Positions 34,170-42,238 of a stretch of DNA of 64,000 bases are shown here, piece after piece; positions within the stretch are counted from its first letter, which is position 1, and each line of letters begins with the position of its first letter. The translations under genes were made by a program, and so were the position numbers. A model generated the notes under the pieces. It did no database searches. It saw only the letters and a list, made by a program, of their open reading frames with translations, and had not been told where the DNA came from. Source of the DNA: Stutzerimonas stutzeri (GTDB taxonomy: Bacteria > Pseudomonadota > Gammaproteobacteria > Pseudomonadales > Pseudomonadaceae); assembly GCA_002339675.1 (NCBI GenBank), contig DDKB01000019.1, positions 1 through 64,000 on the forward strand, written 5' to 3'.

Positions 34170-36217
34170 TCGAATTGGATACTCTTGACTCGAAAGCTGC
34201 GGCAGCCTTTGAGGGATATATCGTCCGCAAGGATCTGGTCAGAACCTTTGCCAGGCAATTCCCTGTGCCGACCTATGTTGTCGAGTTTTTGTTGGGTCGA
34301 TACTGCGCCAGCACCGATCCCGATGAGATCGAAGAGGGTATCGAGATCGTAGAACGTCAGCTTTCCTCCCGGACCGTCAAGGCCGGCGAGGAGGAGCTGT
34401 TCAAGGCACGTGCATACAAGAACGGCACGGTGAAGTTGATTGATCTTGTAAGTGCGCGCTTTAGCCAGAAAGACAACGGTTATCTCGCAAGTCTGCCCAG
34501 CGTGCAGCTCACAAACGTTCGTATCGCAGATAAGTTAGTGGACGATAACGAGCGCCTGCTCACTGGTGGTTTCTATGCGGAAATCACGTTGGAGTACGAT
34601 CCCGCGATAGCGGAGGAGCGCGGTAATCCTTTTGGCGTGCAGGATCTGCGGCCCATTCAGCTTTCGAAGCGCGACGTGCTCGACACCCTTGGCGAGGCGC
34701 GAAAAACATTCAGCAGTGAGGAGTGGAAGGACTTTCTGCTGAGGTCCATCGGCCTTGAACCTGAGAGGTTAGATGCCCGAGCCAAGGATGCGCTCCTGCT
34801 TCGTATGGTTCCGTTCGTTGAGCGGAACTACAACCTGGTTGAGTTGGGGCCCCGCGGTACGGGTAAGAGCCATCTGTTTCAGCAGGTCTCCCCCTATGCG
34901 CATCTGATCTCTGGCGGCAAGGCCACCATTGCCAAGATGTTCGTCAATAACGCCAGCGGCCAGAGAGGTCTGGTGTGCCAATACGACGTGGTCTGCTTTG
35001 ACGAGATCAGCGGCATTTCCTTCGACTCGAAGGAAGGCATCAACATCATGAAAGGGTATATGGAGTCCGGCGAATTCAGCCGCGGCAAGGAGAGTATCCG
35101 TGCCGATGGTTCGCTGGTTTTCGTGGGAAATTTCGATGTAGACGTTGAGCACCAGCAGCGAGTGGGGCATCTGTTTGGGCCGCTGCCTCAGGAAATGCGT
35201 GATGACACCGCCTGGATGGATCGGATTCACTGCTTCCTACCTGGCTGGGATGTGCCCAAGATGAATCGAGAGCTGACCACCGATCATTTCGGGCTAGTGA
35301 GTGATTTTTTCTCGGAGTGCCTGAGCCGTCTCCGCTACGAAAGTAGGGTCAGTGCGCTGCAAAACCGAGTCCATCTGGGCGGCGCTTTGAGCGGCCGAGA
35401 TACCAATGCAGTGAACAAGACGGTGTCCGGACTTCTCAAGCTGCTCTATCCCGACTCATCTCAGACGGTTGCAGATGAAGACCTGGAGTGGGCAACGCGC
35501 CTCGCTCTGGAGGTGCGTCGCCGGGTTAAAGAGCAGCAGAAGCGTATCGGCTCTGCTGAGTTTCGAAACACCCACTTCAGCTACTTCATCGGTGATGACG
35601 GCATCGAGAAGTTCGTTGCAACCCCTGAGCTGCGTGCGGATAACGAGATTGGTGACGACCCCCTCGAGCCTGGCCAGATCTGGACAATCAGCGAGGGTGG
35701 AGCAGAAATCGATGATAACGCGGGGCTTTACCGGATTGAGGTTAACGAAGGGCCAGGTTCTGGAGTGAAGATCCTCAACAATCCAGTGCCGCCAGCCTTC
35801 AAGGAGTCGGTGCGTTACGCCGAGCAAAATCTTTACGCTCGTGCCTCCCAGCTGATTGGTGATCGGGATCCTCGCGCACATGAGTTCACCGTCCAGCTGC
35901 GCGCTTTCGACGCCGCCAAGCGCGGCTCCAAGCTCGGTGTCGCCGCTCTGATTGCGATGTGTAGCAGTCTGCTGAAGAAGTCTGTTCGGGGCGGCTTGAT
36001 TGTGGTGGGTGAGATCAACCTGGGTGGGTCCATCGAGCCGGTGCTTAACCCGGTGAGCATCGCCGAATTGGCGGTGGAGAAGGGGGCTAGTGCGCTGCTG
36101 ATGCCGGTCACCTGCCGCCGCCAGCTCTATGACCTGTCTGATGACATGGCGACGAAGATCGACATTCAGTTTTATCAGGATGCTAGGGACGCGTTTTTAA
36201 AGGCGATTGTTGAGTAG
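34166..36217 (+). CDS. brxL: BREX Lon-like protein BrxL
   Basis: The 683-residue product begins at GTG 34166 with GGAG upstream. The AAA+ core has Walker A GPRGTGKS at 228-235 and Walker B VVCFDE at 275-280. The C-terminal part (residues about 560-680, EFTVQLRAFDAAKRGSKLGVA to GGLIVVGEINLGGSIEPVLNPVSIAELAVEKGASALLMP) is Lon-protease-like. In published work BrxL behaves as a DNA-binding AAA+ ring rather than a protease. Its presence as last gene marks the operon as BREX type 1. The next gene starts on its own about 150 bases later. Confidence 0.95.
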   Translation: MIELDTLDSKAAAAFEGYIVRKDLVRTFARQFPVPTYVVEFLLGRYCASTDPDEIEEGIEIVERQLSSRTVKAGEEELFKARAYKNGTVKLIDLVSARFSQKDNGYLASLPSVQLTNVRIADKLVDDNERLLTGGFYAEITLEYDPAIAEERGNPFGVQDLRPIQLSKRDVLDTLGEARKTFSSEEWKDFLLRSIGLEPERLDARAKDALLLRMVPFVERNYNLVELGPRGTGKSHLFQQVSPYAHLISGGKATIAKMFVNNASGQRGLVCQYDVVCFDEISGISFDSKEGINIMKGYMESGEFSRGKESIRADGSLVFVGNFDVDVEHQQRVGHLFGPLPQEMRDDTAWMDRIHCFLPGWDVPKMNRELTTDHFGLVSDFFSECLSRLRYESRVSALQNRVHLGGALSGRDTNAVNKTVSGLLKLLYPDSSQTVADEDLEWATRLALEVRRRVKEQQKRIGSAEFRNTHFSYFIGDDGIEKFVATPELRADNEIGDDPLEPGQIWTISEGGAEIDDNAGLYRIEVNEGPGSGVKILNNPVPPAFKESVRYAEQNLYARASQLIGDRDPRAHEFTVQLRAFDAAKRGSKLGVAALIAMCSSLLKKSVRGGLIVVGEINLGGSIEPVLNPVSIAELAVEKGASALLMPVTCRRQLYDLSDDMATKIDIQFYQDARDAFLKAIVE

Positions 36218-36371
36218 ATTCAACTCAATAACTGCAATCCGCTCCTGGAGCCGCCGAAATCGGCCATTCCAAAGCTCTGCCTCCTGGCATTCAGATGGCA
36301 AAATGCCGCCATTGCATGGACTATGGCGTCGGAATCCCCTAGATTCTTGGCAAATTGTCACGGACGTCGAG

Positions 36372-37988
36372 ATGGAATCAAATGATTCGGGCGGTGTTGC
36401 CGCCAAGCACGGTTTCCTATTCCAAGACTGTGTAGCCGCTTACCATGTAACCCGAATGCTTCGTGATAAGACTATCCGCAGTGTTCGCTGCGAGGTCACA
36501 GACGATATCGACATCGTATCTGACGGGTACGTCGACTTCGTGCAGGTGAAAAGTACCGAGAAAACGCGCTGGAATATTTCCGACATCGTCCTGAATTCCA
36601 AGGGAGTCGATAAAAAAACAATCCCTTGCAGCTCAATATTGCACAAGTCGATGCAGTGCAAGTCCAGCCCCGGTCTGTCCCGAAGGTATTCGATCGTCAC
36701 CGAAGATAAGGTGAACAAAACCTTAGAGTACCTGACGATCAGCTCAACAGCCAGGGCAGGCAAGTCAGGACGGCAGGAACTGATCGACGACCTCAATAAG
36801 CGCACGGCGGGCTACCAGACCCCGTCAGGCGTGACCGTCGCCGACTGGGTCGACGCTGCAACCTGGCAGGTCTACCACACCGTGCGCGAACTGGAACTTC
36901 TGGGGATCAAAAACATACGGATGGCCTCCCAGGATCTGCACGGCGTTATTCTCAGTTCCGAAACCGTCGCCGAAGACATATGGCTCCGTATCCTCGATAC
37001 CGTGACGCGCAAGGGCGAGCATTCACGACGGATCCACAGTGTTGATGACAAGTCCTACACACGGACTGATCTCTTTGACTGGTTCAAGTTGCGCGTCGAG
37101 GATGACCAGTCTCGCTCAGGCCGAAAGATCTACGTCAGGCGGGACTTGCCGCACATCCTTATGCCATTCGGAGCGCCTATGGCTTCGGTCTGCGCTAAGC
37201 GTAAGGGGCAGGTTCTACATCAGCAGTATTCGCTTAAACGATACCGCTACAGACACATAGTGGACAACGTCTGCCAATGGTTGGATGAGGTCTTTCTTCG
37301 GCCTAAAGAAATGGCCGATATCCACAAGTTGACGCTCGTGGAAAAGCGCGAGCGGCTGCGAACGTCCGTCTTCAAATCGCTCTGCGATGTCGGTGCGTTT
37401 TTGGGCCGGGTGCTATTGCACGCCACTATCCGCCAGCACCATGAAAGCCAGCCCATACCCTGCATGCTGCACGTGGAAAGATCAGGGGCAGAGAAAATTC
37501 TTGAAAACGTGCATATCGTTCGCCGCGATCCAGAAGGTGATCAACTTTGGATTGGCTTCAGCGAGTTGGTGACTGATATTGACGTCGCTGTCCGGTTGCT
37601 GGAGATACGGGATCGGCTGTACGAGGATATCTCGGACTGCTTCGATTCTGCGCGCAGCAAGATCCTCGACGTCAAAGACGACGACTACCTGCTTCGCCAC
37701 GATATCGACGAAATCCTAGATGGCAGCCGGCCCTTTGATGCCCACCTTGATCGCTTCACTTTCGTCCTATTTGTGGGCTATGACTCTCACCTGCTCACCG
37801 ACCCTGAAACGCTGGGTCACGAAGATGAATTAGAGGGGGAAACGGCAGCGCTATTTGAGCAATTCGCAGCCGACCTCACGGAGCAATCTCCCTTCGCGGA
37901 TCTGTGCGTCCACGTATTTCTCTACCCCGCTCCTAGCCTTGAGCGGCTAACCAAATTGGTCGAGGACAAAGTAAGGGCGGTGGTATGA
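36372..37988 (+). CDS. abpA: AbpA-like protein with Cap4-type (DUF4297) nuclease domain
   Basis: Taken from ATG 36372 the product is 538 residues. This equals the length I recall for E. coli YfjL/AbpA, and the next gene encodes a helicase the size of YfjK/AbpB. The N-terminus (GGVAAKHGFLFQDCVAAYHVTRML, then DDIDI near 44-48 and VDFVQVKST near 54-62) is the DUF4297/Cap4 PD-(D/E)XK nuclease pattern. The end (LFVGYDSHLL, FADLCVHVFLYPAPSLERLTKLVED) recalls the C-terminus of Hachiman HamA, so a shared fold is possible. AbpA and AbpB together inhibit several phages in E. coli. The upstream frame to 36207 is open, but has no binding site. It overlaps abpB by 4 bases. Confidence 0.8.
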   Translation: MESNDSGGVAAKHGFLFQDCVAAYHVTRMLRDKTIRSVRCEVTDDIDIVSDGYVDFVQVKSTEKTRWNISDIVLNSKGVDKKTIPCSSILHKSMQCKSSPGLSRRYSIVTEDKVNKTLEYLTISSTARAGKSGRQELIDDLNKRTAGYQTPSGVTVADWVDAATWQVYHTVRELELLGIKNIRMASQDLHGVILSSETVAEDIWLRILDTVTRKGEHSRRIHSVDDKSYTRTDLFDWFKLRVEDDQSRSGRKIYVRRDLPHILMPFGAPMASVCAKRKGQVLHQQYSLKRYRYRHIVDNVCQWLDEVFLRPKEMADIHKLTLVEKRERLRTSVFKSLCDVGAFLGRVLLHATIRQHHESQPIPCMLHVERSGAEKILENVHIVRRDPEGDQLWIGFSELVTDIDVAVRLLEIRDRLYEDISDCFDSARSKILDVKDDDYLLRHDIDEILDGSRPFDAHLDRFTFVLFVGYDSHLLTDPETLGHEDELEGETAALFEQFAADLTEQSPFADLCVHVFLYPAPSLERLTKLVEDKVRAVV

Positions 37989-40168
37989 CGCAGGTGTATG
38001 ACCAGGCGAAGCACAGCCTGTACAGCGAAGATTTCTCGTCGTTCAGGTATCTGTCCGCGATCAATACGTTGCTGTCCAACCCTGTGTCGTACGACCTGGG
38101 CCGAGACTTAATCGTACGTGCCCTGGATGCGCGCGATCGCTTCTCTGACCACGTTATCCTCCTGAAAAATATGGTGAGAAAAGCAGGCCTGTTCCCGTAC
38201 CTGAAAAAGGAGTTCTCCGACCTAACGCCGGAAGAGCTGAGGGTTCTGGATTTGTACCGCACACCGTTCTCGGACAGTTACGTTTTTCACTCGATGCAAT
38301 TCCATATATTCGATCTGCTTAAGGCTGGTCAGAATGTGGTGCTCAGCGCGCCTACAAGCATGGGAAAAAGCGCCATCGTGGACTCGCTGCTCGGCCTGGG
38401 TGACTTAAAGCGGCTCGTCTTGGTTGTTCCGACCGTGGCGCTTGCCGACGAAACTCGTCGCCGCTTGCAGGTGCGGTTCGGCGAGCATTACCAGATCATT
38501 CACCACAGCTCGCAAGAGTGCCATTCCGATAGGGTCGTCTACGTCCTGACGCAGGAGCGAGTGAACGAGCGAAACGACATTGCCGATATCGACCTCTTCG
38601 TCATCGACGAGTTTTACAAGCTGGCATTCCGAGAGTTAAAAAATGGCACAGTGGATTACAAGGATGAGCGAGTTATTGAGCTCAATATCGCGCTGAGCAA
38701 GCTGCTGAAAGTCTCCAAGCAGTTCTACCTGACTGGGCCGTTCGTCAATAGCATTCGCGGTCTAGAAAAACTTGGTTATGCACACACTTTCATTTCCACC
38801 GACTTCAACACGGTCGCACTTGATGTCCAGACCTTTGGTATCAAAGCGAACGAGGATGAAGCGAAACTCAGTGCGCTGGCAGAGATTGCGCGCGCATGTG
38901 TCGGCGCTACGATCATCTACTGCAAGTCGCCAACTGTGGCCGGGCTTGTGGCACGCGAGTTGATAAGGCTCGGACATGGCACGCCGACTGAGAGTCCTCA
39001 TATCGATTGGGTGAGCGAAGAATTCGATGCCGATTGGGATTACACCATTGCCCTAAAACACGGCATTGGGTTGCATTTTGGTGCGCTGCCGAGGGCGCTT
39101 CAGCAATACACCGTGGACCAGTTCAATGCGGGAAACCTGCGCTTCTTGCTTTGCACCTCCACTATCATCGAAGGCGTCAATACCGTCGCGAAGAATGTCG
39201 TGATCTACGACAACCGTGATGGCACTCGCAGTATCGACAAATTTACCCACGGAAATATCAAGGGACGCGCCGGGCGAATGGGCGTTCACTTTGTGGGAAA
39301 AATCTTCTGTCTGGAGGAAATTCCGGAGGACAATCTCAATCAAGAGGTGGAGATACCGCTCGGTATTCAAGACGTCGAAACTCCGATTAATCTCCTAGCG
39401 AGCGTTCAGCCAGACCATCTGTCTGAGTTTTCTCAGGGTCGCTTCGATGAAATCTTCACGAGCGATCGGGTCTCTATTGACCTAGTGAAGAAGCATTCGT
39501 ACTTCCGCGTTGAGCAGTTCGAAGAGCTGCAAAGCATGGTCGAGATGATGGACGACTCTGAATTCGCCACGCTGGTGTTTCACTGGGCCCCTGCGACAAA
39601 TTTCCTCAAGACCTTCGCAAAGATTATCGCCAGGCTGGTGCCCCAAACGTTCACTCGCAACGGAGTCACAATTAAACCAACGGACGTTATGGTCGCCAAG
39701 CTCGCTGGCTACCTCAACGCGTCGAGCTATTCGGATTACCTGAAAAGCCAGATTGATTACGCGCGGCAATGGGTGACAGAAGGGGAGAAGCGCACGCTTT
39801 CTGGCGCCCTCAACAATGATTTGAAGATCATTACCAATACCTTCGGTTACACGCTACCCAAGCTGCTCAGCTTGATGGAGGATGTTGTCAAGCACCAAGC
39901 GTTGAAGCGAAGTATCCGCAGCAAGATTGATTACACGCACGTCAAAATGGCGTTCGAAAGCTTCCACCTACCAGCAGGCGTCAATGCCCTGGAGGAGATC
40001 GGGATTCCCATTCAGACGTTACACCGCTTGGCAGACTTGCTGGAATTTCCCACTGAGGCTGATGTGGATCAGTTAAGCCAGTATCTTCGGGATACACAGG
40101 ACGTCTGGAGTCAATCGATTGGGTACGTGGATTTAACGTTTATCAGGCGCGCGCTCGGTATTGAATAA
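37985..40168 (+). CDS. abpB: AbpB-like DEAD/DEAH-box helicase
   Basis: The 727-residue product has superfamily 2 helicase motifs: motif I APTSMGKS at 122-129, the PT-x-ALADE segment of motif Ia, motif II DEFYK at 208-212, motif III-like LTGPF, and motif VI IKGRAGRMG. It starts within the stop codon of the AbpA-like gene (ATGA), so the two are made together. AbpB/HamB-type helicases are thought to detect or unwind phage or replication-associated DNA and release their partner nuclease. It could equally be called HamB-like; the paired nuclease and sizes make AbpB the closer match in my view. No search was run. Confidence 0.82.
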   Translation: MTQVYDQAKHSLYSEDFSSFRYLSAINTLLSNPVSYDLGRDLIVRALDARDRFSDHVILLKNMVRKAGLFPYLKKEFSDLTPEELRVLDLYRTPFSDSYVFHSMQFHIFDLLKAGQNVVLSAPTSMGKSAIVDSLLGLGDLKRLVLVVPTVALADETRRRLQVRFGEHYQIIHHSSQECHSDRVVYVLTQERVNERNDIADIDLFVIDEFYKLAFRELKNGTVDYKDERVIELNIALSKLLKVSKQFYLTGPFVNSIRGLEKLGYAHTFISTDFNTVALDVQTFGIKANEDEAKLSALAEIARACVGATIIYCKSPTVAGLVARELIRLGHGTPTESPHIDWVSEEFDADWDYTIALKHGIGLHFGALPRALQQYTVDQFNAGNLRFLLCTSTIIEGVNTVAKNVVIYDNRDGTRSIDKFTHGNIKGRAGRMGVHFVGKIFCLEEIPEDNLNQEVEIPLGIQDVETPINLLASVQPDHLSEFSQGRFDEIFTSDRVSIDLVKKHSYFRVEQFEELQSMVEMMDDSEFATLVFHWAPATNFLKTFAKIIARLVPQTFTRNGVTIKPTDVMVAKLAGYLNASSYSDYLKSQIDYARQWVTEGEKRTLSGALNNDLKIITNTFGYTLPKLLSLMEDVVKHQALKRSIRSKIDYTHVKMAFESFHLPAGVNALEEIGIPIQTLHRLADLLEFPTEADVDQLSQYLRDTQDVWSQSIGYVDLTFIRRALGIE

Positions 40169-40441
40169 CATCGCCCCCGAATTCCTGCAATGGCTTGTTG
40201 AGCTCTGAAGAACCAGCCAGTGGGGAAAAGGAACTGAGTTATTCCCGGCAGCATCCGTCCGCTTTCGGCCCAAAAACGGACGTTTAGGGCAGAGAAAATA
40301 TATTTTCCCCATTTCGTGCGTAAACGGTTCGAGGTGGCTGACCGTCCCTCATATGCAGAAGCCATTGTCAGATAGCATAATGATGGCCAACTGCCTTGAT
40401 AGCGCTACCGCATTGCGTCGTCCCGCCCCGAAAGGATTCGA

Positions 40442-42238
40442 ATGAATAGTTCCGATCTATACCTTAAACCGATACATGAACTGCTCACTGACAAGCAGGG
40501 CAACCCGGCAAAATTCTGGATTCCAGCCTACCAACGCGGCTATCGCTGGAAACCCCTGCAGGTGACCCAGTTGCTGGACGACATCCGCGAATTCATCCGC
40601 CGCCGCAACCCGCAGCCGGACGATTTCTACTGTCTCCAACCACTGGTTATCAAGATATCTGAATACGGCCTATTTGAGGTTGTCGATGGCCAGCAACGGT
40701 TGACCACACTGCTGCTGATTCTTCGTCATTTCAATGAGCGGCTGGCGGAAAAGTACCGCCAGCCGCTATTCACGCTGGACTACGAAACCCGGCCGCACTT
40801 ACTGGCATTTCTTGATGGACCAAGTGAATCTCTTGCTGAAAGCAATGTCGACTACTTCCACTTGTTCAATGCAATCAAAACCATCGAGAGTTGGTTCAGC
40901 AAGCACGCTCATGAAGTAGATGAAATTAAGTCGACGCTGTTGAACAAGACCCGGGTAATCTGGTTCGAGTTGGCTGCCAAAGACAACGCTGTTGATGCCT
41001 TCACTCGACTCAACGTAGGCAAGATTCCCCTGACCGATGACGAGCTAATCCGCGCTCTGTTCCTCAAGTATGAGGATGCTAGCGATTCAGGCAGCGCTCT
41101 CAGGCAACTGAAGATCGCCCACGAATGGGATCAACTGGAGAAGGCCCTGCAAGCAGACGAATTCTGGTACTTCCTCAGCAACCAGCAGGGCCGCCCGCAG
41201 AACCGGATCGGCCTGCTATTTGAGTTGGTGGCCAAGTCCGATGGACAGAGTGACGGAATAGACCAGGGCGAGCATAGCGTATTCCATGCCTATAGCAGGA
41301 AACTTAAAGTTTCCTGCGCTACCTCGAATGAATGGTTACGCATCAAGCAGACCTTCATGATGCTCGAGGAGTGGTTTGAGGATCGCACGCTTTACCACAT
41401 CGTTGGATTCCTGATTAGTCAGGGCATGGATGTCGCAAAAATCTGCGAACTTTCGCTTCATACCACCAAGAGTGATTTTGAACGTAAGCTTCGCAAAGAG
41501 GTTTTTATACGCACCATCGGTGACGAAGACATCGACGCACTGTCACCTGAGGCGCTTCTCCTGTGTGTCAGCGAACGTCTCGCCGAACTGGAATATGGCC
41601 GTCATTCACCAAGCATTCGCTCGCTGTTATTGCTGTTCAATCTGGCGACTCTTCTGGGGAGCCCTCGCTCCAACCTGCGCTTCCAGTTCGACAGTTTCAA
41701 GTCCGGGGAGTGGGACATTGAACATGTACGCTCGATTGCCTCCAGCCGCCCGATGCGCCTGCATGACCAAGTGCACTGGTTGAACCTGTGTGCGGGCTAC
41801 TTGGAAGCCCAGAAACAGGAAGACAAGGTGAAGCAGATCAGGCAACTGTTGAAGAGCATTCATTCTTTTATCGAAAGATCAAAGAAAGATCATTCAGATG
41901 AGGCCTTCGAAGCGCTGTACAAAAAATTGTTGGCCTTCTTCCAAGAGAACGACGAGGCGCCGACCGACCATGGCATCTGCAACCTGACTCTGCTGGATAA
42001 AAGAACCAACCGCAGCTACAAGAACGCTGTGTTCGCCGTCAAGCGCAAGGCTCTGCTTGACCTCGACCAGTCGGGGATCTTCGTGCCGCTTTGCACTCGC
42101 AATGTGTTCCTCAAATGTTACAGCCCGCAGGCCGACAACGTGATGTTCTGGAGCAAAGATGATCGTGAGGCCTACCAAGCCGAACTCACCCGATCCCTAG
42201 TGGGCTTCTTCAGTGCAGCCCAGGAGATTACCCAATGA
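40442..42238 (+). CDS. GmrSD-like protein: DUF262 with C-terminal DUF1524 (HNH)
   Basis: The 598-residue product opens with IPAYQRGYRW (residues 27-36) and VVDGQQRLTTLLLIL (DGQQR at 82-86), the DUF262/GmrS NTPase-like signature. The C-terminus has DIEHV (E427-H428) and NLTLLDKRTNRSYKNAVFAVKR (from N514), the HNH-type DUF1524/GmrD nuclease pattern. GmrSD and BrxU-type proteins are type IV restriction enzymes cutting DNA with modified, often glucosylated, cytosines. Here it overlaps by 4 bases a second DUF262 gene, so the two probably work as one system. A 273-base gap upstream should hold the promoter. The substrate cannot be told. Confidence 0.85.
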   Translation: MNSSDLYLKPIHELLTDKQGNPAKFWIPAYQRGYRWKPLQVTQLLDDIREFIRRRNPQPDDFYCLQPLVIKISEYGLFEVVDGQQRLTTLLLILRHFNERLAEKYRQPLFTLDYETRPHLLAFLDGPSESLAESNVDYFHLFNAIKTIESWFSKHAHEVDEIKSTLLNKTRVIWFELAAKDNAVDAFTRLNVGKIPLTDDELIRALFLKYEDASDSGSALRQLKIAHEWDQLEKALQADEFWYFLSNQQGRPQNRIGLLFELVAKSDGQSDGIDQGEHSVFHAYSRKLKVSCATSNEWLRIKQTFMMLEEWFEDRTLYHIVGFLISQGMDVAKICELSLHTTKSDFERKLRKEVFIRTIGDEDIDALSPEALLLCVSERLAELEYGRHSPSIRSLLLLFNLATLLGSPRSNLRFQFDSFKSGEWDIEHVRSIASSRPMRLHDQVHWLNLCAGYLEAQKQEDKVKQIRQLLKSIHSFIERSKKDHSDEAFEALYKKLLAFFQENDEAPTDHGICNLTLLDKRTNRSYKNAVFAVKRKALLDLDQSGIFVPLCTRNVFLKCYSPQADNVMFWSKDDREAYQAELTRSLVGFFSAAQEITQ

